In this document: in pieces, positions 1 to 6,386 of the stretch
Numbering within the stretch: position 1 is the stretch's first letter
How the letters are laid out: every line of letters starts with the position of its first letter
Source of the DNA: Coxiellaceae bacterium UBA6002
GTDB lineage: Bacteria > Pseudomonadota > Gammaproteobacteria > UBA6002
Assembly: GCA_002429595.1 (NCBI GenBank)
Contig: DJAM01000087.1
Coordinates: 1 to 7,280 of the forward strand
Reading direction: 5' to 3'
DNA length: 7,280 bases
Notes under the pieces: generated by a model
What the model was told of the DNA's origin: nothing
Database searches by the model: none
Seen by the model: only the letters and a program-made list of their open reading frames with translations
Program-made: the position numbers and the translations under genes

Positions 1-1
1 G

Positions 2-1977
2 AAAAAATCCTTCAGTAAATTCTTCGCAGAAGATAAGAAAGATAAAATTATCGAAACGTCACCACATGAATCAGTAGACGATTTAGGTGCCGAACTAGAC
101 GAACCTCAAACCCCGCCAAAAGAAAAAAAATCTGAGGAGCAACCCATATCAGCTACTGCAGAAGAAATCAGAGTGCCACTGCAAACTTCTGTTGCAGATA
201 GCGAAGCCGTTAATAACTTGCCTGAGGAAGAGCAAGCTGTTGAAATCTTGGCTGTAAACGCATCAAACGAAAACCCCCAAAGCTGCGACCCTCAAAAAAT
301 TTCCCGCGGACAACTGTTCATGGTAGGTATGAAAGGAGGAGCCATCGGCGCAGTTCTACCCGATGCAGAGCCGATCCCATCGGAGCACGGGGAACTCGAT
401 ACTTTAGGTAAACTCTCATTTGGTATTGGCAATGTGGCTGGTGATCTGCCAGTCATTGTTGCTACAGGTAAGGCGATAGGCGTTCTGACCAAGCTTTTTA
501 AAGCGACACCCGGTGGCACTGTGGTCAGTGCTGTGGCTGGCGCTGTGGTTTTTTCGGTGCCCACCTTTATTAGAGAAGTACGCACTGCCTATAACGAGCA
601 CAAAAGTCAACATCCCGAAGTCAGGTTCAAAGAATTTGTTGCAGAGTACGGCGTTCATATTTTGAAGGAGACTGGCAAGTCAGCTGCCGCAGGTGCCATT
701 GTTGGCCTAGCTGGGACCACCGCTAAGAATACTTTGGCTAGTACTCGCTTAGGTCGCACTTTGTTAGTCGGTAGCACGCAAGTACAAGAACTTACAACGG
801 CTGGCAAGGCAGTAAAAACAGCCGTAGATATCACAACAACGGCGACTGTTCCTCAGCTAGTAGCAGGTCAATTGCCTACGCTTGAATCCTTTACGGATAA
901 TGTGCTGATTATAGGGGCTATGCATGGAGTGCAATCAGGTGCTGCTAAGGTGATGGCTGTAGCTAAGTACGCGCATGAGCAAGCTAAGTATTATCCGTTG
1001 CCAAAAACGATAACACTTAACGATCCTGCTGTTATCTATGAACTTAAGTATATAGGTCTGTTCCCGTGTATGTTGATTCTCCTAAGGCACATGACTTTGT
1101 ACAAAGGGTATTTGAGAATGTTCATCGCAATCATCCTGGCTATGAATTTGCCAAGCCTTATATTAAAAATAGTTTCGAGCATGCAAAAAATGGTGAAAAC
1201 GTTCTTGCTTTTACGGAGCGCTCTTCAGTAGAGCCAGGAACGGTAACACAGGGGTGGACGGGTAGAACCAAGCAGTTTGGCTACTATGAAGTATCAGTTG
1301 ATGATACTCAGGGAAGAGCACCTGAACATTATGTTCATGAATCGACTCACATCGCCAATCAGAATGTATTTGAGAATGTGCACAAACCCTATGCGAAAGA
1401 TAGCACAATAGAAAGCAAGCTCATTGAAGCGCATGATGCAGGCAAAGCTAAACTGCCTACCTCTGAAGAACAAGCCAAGCTACCACCAGTCGTTAAAAAT
1501 GCAATTCTTTATATCTATGAGTATCCAACGCAACAGAGCTATACGGTTGCAGAGCTTCCTGCTGAACTAGCAGCATGGACAGCGCAAGTGCACACCCATT
1601 GCCCAGCAGCAGCCAAAAAGTATGCATCTGAAGTGAGTGCAGTGCTTAAAGAAACTCACCCCACCGTAGAGGCCAATACCAGATTGGCACCTGTAAAGCA
1701 TTTACTAAAAGCTGTCTTCAATAGAAGTGGCAATGACTTATTCCAACGAGCATTGACTGAAGCGCAGCATAATACCGTGAGTGAAGCAATTATGATTGAG
1801 TTGGAAAAAAAAGGTCTTAGCACAAAATTGTTCGATAACATACAAAAGTCAGAAGAAAGCAATCAGTATCGCCATAAGCTAGCAGAAGCAATCAGAGCAA
1901 ATAATCGTGAAATCCATGAGCAAGTGAATGAAGGTCCGCTTATTGAAGTTAAAAAAGGAGCTCAATCGTCTCTATGA
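2..1977 (+). pseudogene. Large mobile-element-type protein with HExxH motif, 5' partial, frameshifted
   Basis: The reading frame is already open at base 2 and no start codon with a ribosome site is visible, so the gene begins upstream. About 350 codons run in one frame to about 1051. The protein then continues in another frame (Y-R-S-V-P-V-Y-V-D-S-P) to the TGA at 1975-1977, giving about 658 visible residues. Removing one TA unit from the TATATA at 1049-1054 joins the halves cleanly. The first roughly 100 residues are charged linker. Residues about 103-310 are Gly/Ala-rich and hydrophobic, with a 'GDLP' segment, a 'TPGG' turn, an 'LPTLESF' stretch and a 'NDPAVIYEL' end. From memory this pattern resembles a module of large polyvalent proteins of phages and conjugative elements. 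The C-terminal part carries H-E-S-T-H (bases 1336-1350) and a later A-E-L-A-A-W (glutamate at 1564-1566), which could supply a third zinc ligand. The downstream part has only a GTG at 1066 with no ribosome site, so separate translation is unlikely. Function is unproven. Confidence 0.6.
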
Positions 1978-2057
1978 TCTTGGCTATTATCCCAGAATTC
2001 TCGCATATCAGGTTTTTCTAGCCATCGAAAGATAATATCTATGTGATATAAATTTAA
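1962..2057 (-). pseudogene. GNAT acetyltransferase fragment (N-terminal piece)
   Basis: On the minus strand, reading down from about 2057, the translation contains H-I-D-I-I-F-R-W-L-E-K-P followed by R-E-F-W-D-N-S-Q-D-H-R-D-D and then a stop at 1962-1964. From memory, the pattern 'H..lifrWLekP..reFWDnsq.hrdD' is typical of the first 30-40 residues of GNAT-family N-acetyltransferases (aminoglycoside or siderophore acetyltransferase-like). There is no start codon, an in-frame stop sits just upstream at 2082-2084, and the acetyl-CoA binding core that should follow is absent. This is therefore a relic. Its 3' boundary falls inside the last codons of the plus-strand gene that ends at 1977, which marks a recombination junction. 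It could be chance similarity, but tryptophan- and proline-rich motifs like this seldom arise by chance. Confidence 0.55.
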
Positions 2058-2130
2058 GATTATATATGTTGATTTTATCAATTAGCTTAAAAATGTAAAA
2101 GTTCAAATGTACTTTTTAGCGTAACGAATG

Positions 2131-2382
2131 TCATGCAAGCTCAAGGTATGTTGCATTTTCAAGTTTACTTTTATTTTCAACAGCGATTTTTAAATAACGG
2201 TAAATATATTCAAGTAGTCCTTTAAGGTGCTCTGTCGAGCATGGCGAAATCCAAGATAATACTTCCTCGGGAATTTCTGTACCCAATTCTCTAAGCTTGT
2301 TGATTACTTTCGTCTGGTAAACTATTGTATGGAACATCAAAATGTTCGCTAGAAGATGGTTAAATCTGATAATTTTACGTGA
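2131..2382 (-). pseudogene. tnpA: Tn3-family transposase, C-terminal remnant
   Basis: The minus-strand frame is open from 2382 to the stop at 2131-2133, about 83 residues. It reads F-N-H-L-L-A-N-I-L-M-F-H-T, then E-L-G-T-E-I-P-E-E-V-L, then I-S-P-C-S-T-E-H-L and L-L-E-Y. This follows the well-known C-terminal end of Tn3-family TnpA: a hydrophobic 'LlaN.viFh' helix, an 'G..i..e.L..lSPy.t.HI' segment and a 'fG.Y' near the terminus. Full-length TnpA is close to 1000 residues, so well over 90 percent is missing, including all the DDE catalytic residues. A stop lies directly upstream at 2383-2385 in frame, and I could not follow the homology beyond it. No resolvase or clear 38-bp terminal inverted repeat was found nearby. 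Confidence 0.6.
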
Positions 2383-2483
2383 TTAGGTCGCATATTATTG
2401 CTGATAAAACACCAACACTAATACCCTAAAGTGCCAAAATATTATGCTGATCTTAAAATTATATGCAATTATCGTCGATTCAA

Positions 2484-2512
2484 TTAACGGATCAGGTTAA
2501 AATTTATAAAAA
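2484..2512 (+). promoter_or_regulatory. Candidate sigma-70 promoter of the cupin-ATPase operon
   Basis: TTAACG at 2484-2489 and TAAAAA at 2507-2512 are spaced 17 bp apart. TATAAA at 2505-2510 is an alternative -10 with a 15-bp spacer. The -35 and -10 matches are both imperfect, and the region is so AT-rich that chance matches are expected, so this is only the best-placed candidate. No MerR-type or Fur-type dyad was found across it. Confidence 0.3.
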
Positions 2513-2525
2513 TAAGGTATATACC

Positions 2526-2532
2526 AAGGAGG
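2526..2532 (+). promoter_or_regulatory. Strong Shine-Dalgarno site for the cupin gene
   Basis: AAGGAGG lies 9 nt before the ATG at 2542 and nearly matches the full anti-Shine-Dalgarno sequence. It fixes the cupin start. Because the ATPase start overlaps the cupin stop and has no comparable site, it probably also drives translation of the ATPase by coupling. Confidence 0.85.
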
Positions 2533-2541
2533 CAGTAAATC

Positions 2542-2814
2542 ATGGAAGGTGCTTATCAACGTGAAGTCATTACAGAGCAATCTAATTTCATTATTGTAAA
2601 ATTAGTTTTACAAAAAGATGTAGTCTTACCCACACACAAATCAAAAGGATTAACTACTATCATACCTATTAAAGGGGAAGGAATTTTAACCAGAAATGCG
2701 GAAACAATTGCGATTAGGCCTGGTATGAGTGTGGATGTAACACCTCACGATGAACATGATCTTTTAGCTAAGACTGTATTAGAACTCCTCATTGTAGAAG
2801 TATTTTTAAAATGA
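2542..2814 (+). CDS. Small single-domain cupin protein
   Basis: This 90-residue protein begins at an ATG with a near-perfect ribosome site. It has the alternating beta-strand pattern of a single cupin barrel. Motif 1 is around residues 29-46 (L-P-T-H32, then G-L-T-T-I-I-P-I-K-G-E-G) and motif 2 around residues 60-74 (P-G-M, then P-H69-D-E-H72-D). The usual HxH pair of motif 1 is reduced to a single His32, so a metal site, if present, would use His32, His69 and His72 with Glu71 as a possible extra ligand. There is no signal peptide or membrane segment, so it is probably cytoplasmic. Its stop codon overlaps the ATPase start (ATGA, 2811-2814), which suggests a stoichiometric accessory role such as metal sensing, metal delivery or regulation of the pump. 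That role is inference; small cupins have very diverse functions. Confidence 0.8.
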   Translation: MEGAYQREVITEQSNFIIVKLVLQKDVVLPTHKSKGLTTIIPIKGEGILTRNAETIAIRPGMSVDVTPHDEHDLLAKTVLELLIVEVFLK

Positions 2815-5495
2815 ATTCTACCAAAGAAAAGTGGCATTCTGAGGCTGCAGATATTGTCCTTAGCAAGTTAGGGTCTGGACTAAATGGACTTTCTTTGCAT
2901 GAAGCTAAAAAGCGTCTTAAATTAATTGGCAGCAATGTCATTTCTATTGAAAAAAGATATACAACATGGCAGCGTTTTGTTAATCAATTTCATAATGTTC
3001 TTATTTATGTTCTATTGACCGCTTCTATTATTACAGCATTTTTGCAACAATGGATAGATACCGGCGTTATTTTAGGCGCTGTCATCCTTAATGCATTGAT
3101 TGGTTTTATTCAAGAAGGAAGAGCAGAAAATGCAATTGATGCTTTAAAGCAAATGTTGTCGTTACAAGCCCATGTTATTCGTGCAAGCAAAAATCTGCAT
3201 ATTGATGCAAAAGAATTAGTTCCGGGCGATATCGTATTATTGCATCCAGGAGATAAAGTGCCTGCGGATTTGCGATTACTTAAATCAAAAAATTTACAAA
3301 TTCAAGAAGCAATATTAACAGGAGAATCACTGCCTGTTGAAAAAAATACTCAACGAGTTCCCGAAAATACGCCTCTTGCTGAACGATTTTCAATGGCTTA
3401 TTCAGGAACATTTGTCACCTATGGTACTGCTGTTGGCATTGTGACAGCGACAGGTGAGTCAACGGAAATTGGACGCATTTCGATGATGCTAAGAGGCGCT
3501 TCCAAATTAACTACACCATTATTAAGACAAATGGCAATTTTTTCTCGATGGTTAGCAGCTGCTATTTTGCTATTTGCTTTGGTAATTTTTTTATTTGGAT
3601 TTTTTGTTCGACATTATCCTATCGATGAAATGTTTCTGGCAGCAGTAGCTATTGCTGTCTCTGCCATCCCTGAAGGATTACCTGCTGTTATGACAATTAT
3701 ATTAGCATTGGGAGTAACACGTATGGCAAAACATCATGCTATTATTCGTCGTTTGCCTGCGGTAGAAACACTAAGTTCGGTAACGGTTATCTGTACTGAC
3801 AAAACAGGTACGCTTACTAAAAATGAATTAACTGTGCAACATATTGTTACTGCTGATAATAACTATCTTGTCTCAGGCAGCGGTTACAATGCTGATGGCA
3901 AGATAACAGCGCATCATCAAGAAGTTAATTTGGATTCACATCCCGATTTACTCATGTTGGTGAAGGCAGGAATACTGTGCAATGAGGCTTCCTTACATAA
4001 AGAAAATGAGTCTTGGCATTTATACGGCAATCCTATAGATGGTGCTTTGTTAGCTTTAGGATTTAAAGCAGATATTGATTATAATGATGAACGTTATTTA
4101 TGTCACAAAATTGATTTTATTCCTTTTGAGTCCCTTCATAAATTCATGGCTAGTATGCATCATGACCATAAAGGACATGCCTATGTTTATGTAAAAGGAG
4201 CACCAGAAAGAATATTAGAAATGTGCTCAAATCAATTTCATAATCATCAGCAAAATATATTAGATAAGCCTTTTTGGCATTCTCAGATTAATAAACTCGC
4301 GCAAAACGGCATGCGTGTTCTTGCATTGGCCTATAGACCTACTGAAGCTGGACAAACTACCTTGCTGTTTAAAGATGTAGAAAAAAATCTTACTTTTTTA
4401 GGCATAATAGGAATTGTTGATCCTCCACGAGATGAAACAAGTCATGCGGTAGCACAATGCCAGAAAGCAGGGATTCGAGTCAAAATGATTACTGGAGATC
4501 ATCGAGAAACCGCCTGTGCTATTGGCAAACAAGTTGGTATTGATATTCATCATGTGTTAACAGGTGAAAACCTGGATGCAATAGATGACAAACTATTAGT
4601 AAGTATAGTGAATGATGTTGACATTTATGCACGAACGACGCCTGACCATAAACTACGTCTAATTAAAGCCCTTCGAGAAAACAAACATATCATTGCAATG
4701 ACAGGGGATGGTGTAAACGATGCGCCTGCATTACAACATGCTGATATTGGCATTGCTATGGGGAAAAAAGGAACCGATGTTACCAGAGAGGCAGCTGAAA
4801 TTGTCTTGGCCGATGACAATTTTGCTTCCATTGAGCAAGCAGTTAAAGAAAGTAGAACGGTCTATGATAATTTAAAAAAAGTTATTATGTTTTTATTACC
4901 TAATGATGCAGGAGAAGGTTTTTCGATTTTTTTAGCCATTTTATTTGGATATACATTACCTATTACACCATTACAAATTTTATGGGTAAATTTAGTAACT
5001 GCGGTCACCCTGGGGTTGGCATTAGCCTTTGAGCCGTCAGAAAAAAATATTATGTCAAAAAAACCACGTGATCCCCATGAAACATTGCTTTCATGGTTTT
5101 TAATGTGGCGAATAGGATTCGTTTCTTTTTTATTTGTTTCTGCTATGTTTGGCTTGTTTATCTTTGAAACTCAACAAGGCGCAGATATTGCTTTTGCAAG
5201 AACGTTAGTAGTCAATGTATTAGTATTAGCGGAAGCCTTTTATTTAATTAATTGCCGAAAAATTTATGATTCAGTATTGAATTGGAATGGTATATTTGGC
5301 AATACTCCTATTTTAATTTCCATTGTCTTGGTATTGATATTTCAAATTGGGTTTACTTATTTACCATTTATGCAATCTATTTTCAATACCAGATCTATTA
5401 ACTTGAATCAATGGGGTTTAATAGTTTTTATAGCCGTTGTCATCTTCCTGACGATCGAAATAGAAAAGTTTATAATACGTTTATTTAAAACCTAA
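2811..5495 (+). CDS. P2-type (Ca2+-ATPase-like) cation-transporting P-type ATPase
   Basis: This intact 894-residue inner-membrane pump uses ATP to move a cation. An N-terminal cation-ATPase domain (W8-H-S, 'GLSLHEAKKRL') leads to M1 and M2 (about 62-79 and 82-102). The actuator domain has T-G-E-S at 170-173, and M3 and M4 carry P-E-G-L-P at 287-291. The phosphorylation site is D330-K-T-G-T. The nucleotide domain has K462-G-A-P-E, followed by T561-G-D and T631-G-D-G-V-N-D. Six more helices follow (M5-M10, about 689 to 888). Length and domain order fit the SERCA/PacL-like P2 group. M4 keeps the ion-binding glutamate (E288) and M5 has N-D-A-G-E at 698-702. M6 has W-V-N-L-V-T-A at 725-731, where the SERCA aspartate is alanine, so calcium specificity should not be assumed. 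Translation is probably coupled to the upstream cupin through the ATGA overlap. The transported ion and the direction of transport cannot be read from the sequence. Confidence 0.93.
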   Translation: MNSTKEKWHSEAADIVLSKLGSGLNGLSLHEAKKRLKLIGSNVISIEKRYTTWQRFVNQFHNVLIYVLLTASIITAFLQQWIDTGVILGAVILNALIGFIQEGRAENAIDALKQMLSLQAHVIRASKNLHIDAKELVPGDIVLLHPGDKVPADLRLLKSKNLQIQEAILTGESLPVEKNTQRVPENTPLAERFSMAYSGTFVTYGTAVGIVTATGESTEIGRISMMLRGASKLTTPLLRQMAIFSRWLAAAILLFALVIFLFGFFVRHYPIDEMFLAAVAIAVSAIPEGLPAVMTIILALGVTRMAKHHAIIRRLPAVETLSSVTVICTDKTGTLTKNELTVQHIVTADNNYLVSGSGYNADGKITAHHQEVNLDSHPDLLMLVKAGILCNEASLHKENESWHLYGNPIDGALLALGFKADIDYNDERYLCHKIDFIPFESLHKFMASMHHDHKGHAYVYVKGAPERILEMCSNQFHNHQQNILDKPFWHSQINKLAQNGMRVLALAYRPTEAGQTTLLFKDVEKNLTFLGIIGIVDPPRDETSHAVAQCQKAGIRVKMITGDHRETACAIGKQVGIDIHHVLTGENLDAIDDKLLVSIVNDVDIYARTTPDHKLRLIKALRENKHIIAMTGDGVNDAPALQHADIGIAMGKKGTDVTREAAEIVLADDNFASIEQAVKESRTVYDNLKKVIMFLLPNDAGEGFSIFLAILFGYTLPITPLQILWVNLVTAVTLGLALAFEPSEKNIMSKKPRDPHETLLSWFLMWRIGFVSFLFVSAMFGLFIFETQQGADIAFARTLVVNVLVLAEAFYLINCRKIYDSVLNWNGIFGNTPILISIVLVLIFQIGFTYLPFMQSIFNTRSINLNQWGLIVFIAVVIFLTIEIEKFIIRLFKT

Positions 5496-5543
5496 TGACT
5501 GTGGTTTTAAATTATAAACTTAATTTCTTACTCTTATGGCTGA
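5496..5543. other. Short convergent intergenic region
   Basis: These 48 bp separate the ATPase stop from the stop of the minus-strand methyltransferase. GTTT and AAAC at the edges of an AT-rich stretch near 5508-5520 can pair only weakly. I see no GC-rich hairpin with a T tract, so no convincing terminator. Confidence 0.5.
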
Positions 5544-6215
5544 TCATGGCACATCTGCATCTATACCGTATAAAGTGTCAACTGCTTTAATCACAATGTA
5601 TCCGCCTTTGCCGTAACCAGTCCTGACATTTTCTGGCAACTTGATGGTTTCTAGAGGGGAAAAAATGGTTTGATAAAACTCTTTTGGAGCAAAACCAACC
5701 TGCTTCATTAATGTAATAATTTCCTCAACTGAATAAAAGTGAGCATCTTTATAAAAAGGATTATCGCACTTTCTAGCTTCATATGTTTGTCCTAATGCGG
5801 AGTTTAGATCAATCATTCCAATGATAAGCAAGCCATCAGGTCTTAAAACACGTTTTGCCTCAGTTAAACCTTGCAAAGGAGAAGTTAAATAGCAGAGTAC
5901 CGTACCCAATAATACATAATCGAACGACTCTTTTGGAAATGGTAATGCTTCTGCGACACCCTCAAAAACAGTGATTCCGCGCTGTTTAGCCAATTTACGT
6001 AAGCTTGCTGATGGTTCTATACCTGTTTTTATTCCAAGTGCTGCAGCAAATCGTCCTGAACCAACGCCGACTTCAAGCCCATCTCCTGATTTTGGAATGA
6101 CTTTTTGTAGAGCAGCAACCTCAGATTCAAACGCGGCTTTATGACGATCGAACCAACTATCATATCGATCTGCTAGATTGTCAAAAGTATCAACTGTTGT
6201 AGGTTTTGAGTCCAT
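5544..6215 (-). CDS. Class I SAM-dependent methyltransferase
   Basis: This 223-residue soluble protein belongs to the Methyltransf_11/UbiE-like fold. An N-terminal 'FDNLADRYDSWFDRH' cap helix (10-24) is followed by motif I, L47-E-V-G-V-G-S-G-R, for S-adenosylmethionine binding. An acidic residue at the end of strand 2 (G-I-E67-P-S) would hold the ribose. 'EALPFPKESFDYVLLGTVL' (89-107) covers motif II, and 'EAKRVLRPDGLLIIG' (119-133) is the post-motif region. The substrate cannot be predicted. I chose the ATG at 6213-6215 because family members start just before this cap and GGATGG lies 7 nt upstream. The frame stays open to 6485, but that extension is translated repeat and low-complexity sequence read antisense to the ZIP gene. 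The gene is convergent with the ATPase gene and divergent from the ZIP gene, sharing a short intergenic region with it. Confidence 0.88.
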   Translation of the reverse strand: MDSKPTTVDTFDNLADRYDSWFDRHKAAFESEVAALQKVIPKSGDGLEVGVGSGRFAAALGIKTGIEPSASLRKLAKQRGITVFEGVAEALPFPKESFDYVLLGTVLCYLTSPLQGLTEAKRVLRPDGLLIIGMIDLNSALGQTYEARKCDNPFYKDAHFYSVEEIITLMKQVGFAPKEFYQTIFSPLETIKLPENVRTGYGKGGYIVIKAVDTLYGIDADVP

Positions 6216-6241
6216 TTTTGAACCATCCGATTCTAAGACTA

Positions 6242-6260
6242 TTCTGTTATGATAACATAA
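6242..6260. promoter_or_regulatory. 19-bp palindrome, candidate Fur/Zur-family operator
   Basis: TTCTGTTATGATAACATAA forms a 9-1-9 inverted repeat around the G at 6251, with 8 of 9 pairs matched and a perfect TGTTAT/ATAACA core. It lies in the roughly 110-bp divergent region between the methyltransferase start (6215) and the ZIP start (6328). The 9-1-9 geometry and the GTTAT/ATAAC half-sites resemble operators of Fur-superfamily metalloregulators. The spacing is shorter than the Zur boxes I remember, so the identity of the regulator is inference. Confidence 0.35.
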
Positions 6261-6313
6261 GTAAAATACGGACATTAAGCGCAAACTATTTGAATATTGC
6301 TTGGATCCGTCTT

Positions 6314-6317
6314 GGAG
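6314..6317 (+). promoter_or_regulatory. Ribosome binding site before the repeat tract
   Basis: GGAG lies 10 nt before the first ATG of the repeat tract (6328). That ATG is in frame with the N-terminal part of the ZIP transporter at the present repeat number. It makes 6328 a plausible start, although six more ATGs follow within the repeat. Confidence 0.4.
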
Positions 6318-6322
6318 TTGAA

Positions 6323-6386
6323 GCTGCATGGCTGCATGGCTGCATGGCTGCATGGCTGCATGGCTGCATGGCTGCATGGCTGCATT
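6323..6386 (+). repeat. 8-bp tandem repeat (GCTGCATG), 7 perfect units plus a 7/8 unit
   Basis: Units begin at 6323, 6331, 6339, 6347, 6355, 6363 and 6371. The eighth (6379-6386) ends in T instead of G. Each of the seven perfect units supplies an ATG (6328, 6336, 6344, 6352, 6360, 6368, 6376), rotating through all three frames. Three units encode M-A-A-W-L-H-G-C. The tract overlaps the 5' end of the ZIP gene. Because 8 is not a multiple of 3, gain or loss of a unit changes which early ATG is in frame. Long perfect repeats of this kind are classic slipped-strand mispairing tracts. Confidence 0.95.

Larger units (their letters stand above)
2383..2541. other. Intergenic region upstream of the cupin-ATPase pair
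   Basis: This AT-rich stretch lies between the transposase remnant and the cupin gene and must hold the promoter of the cupin-ATPase operon. I see no convincing coding remnant: minus-strand frames here are broken by stops. It contains the weak promoter candidate and the strong ribosome binding site listed separately. Together with the acetyltransferase and transposase fragments it makes up the 564-bp gap without an intact gene (1978-2541). Confidence 0.5.

Noticed and set aside
292..658. Two minus-strand open frames within the large gene
   Set aside because: They lie antisense to a long coding frame that shows protein-like composition, and show no recognisable motif.
1981..2024. TGGCTA/TAGCCA inverted repeat as an insertion-element end
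   Set aside because: Six-base arms separated by 32 bp, lying inside the acetyltransferase-like coding relic; expected by chance.
2097..2116. AAAAGT/ACTTTT hairpin as a terminator for the large gene
   Set aside because: Only six mostly A-T pairs with an 8-nt loop, more than 100 bp beyond the stop codon; too weak to call.
4625..4831. Minus-strand open frame within the ATPase gene
   Set aside because: It is the antisense shadow of the conserved GDGVNDAP hinge region.
5500..5525. Bidirectional terminator between ATPase and methyltransferase genes
   Set aside because: Only a four-base GTTT/AAAC stem in AT-rich sequence; no GC-rich stem followed by T run.
6323..6386. CRISPR array or replication iterons
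   Set aside because: The units are contiguous 8-mers without spacers, too short for CRISPR, and there is no replication gene or AT-rich origin nearby.
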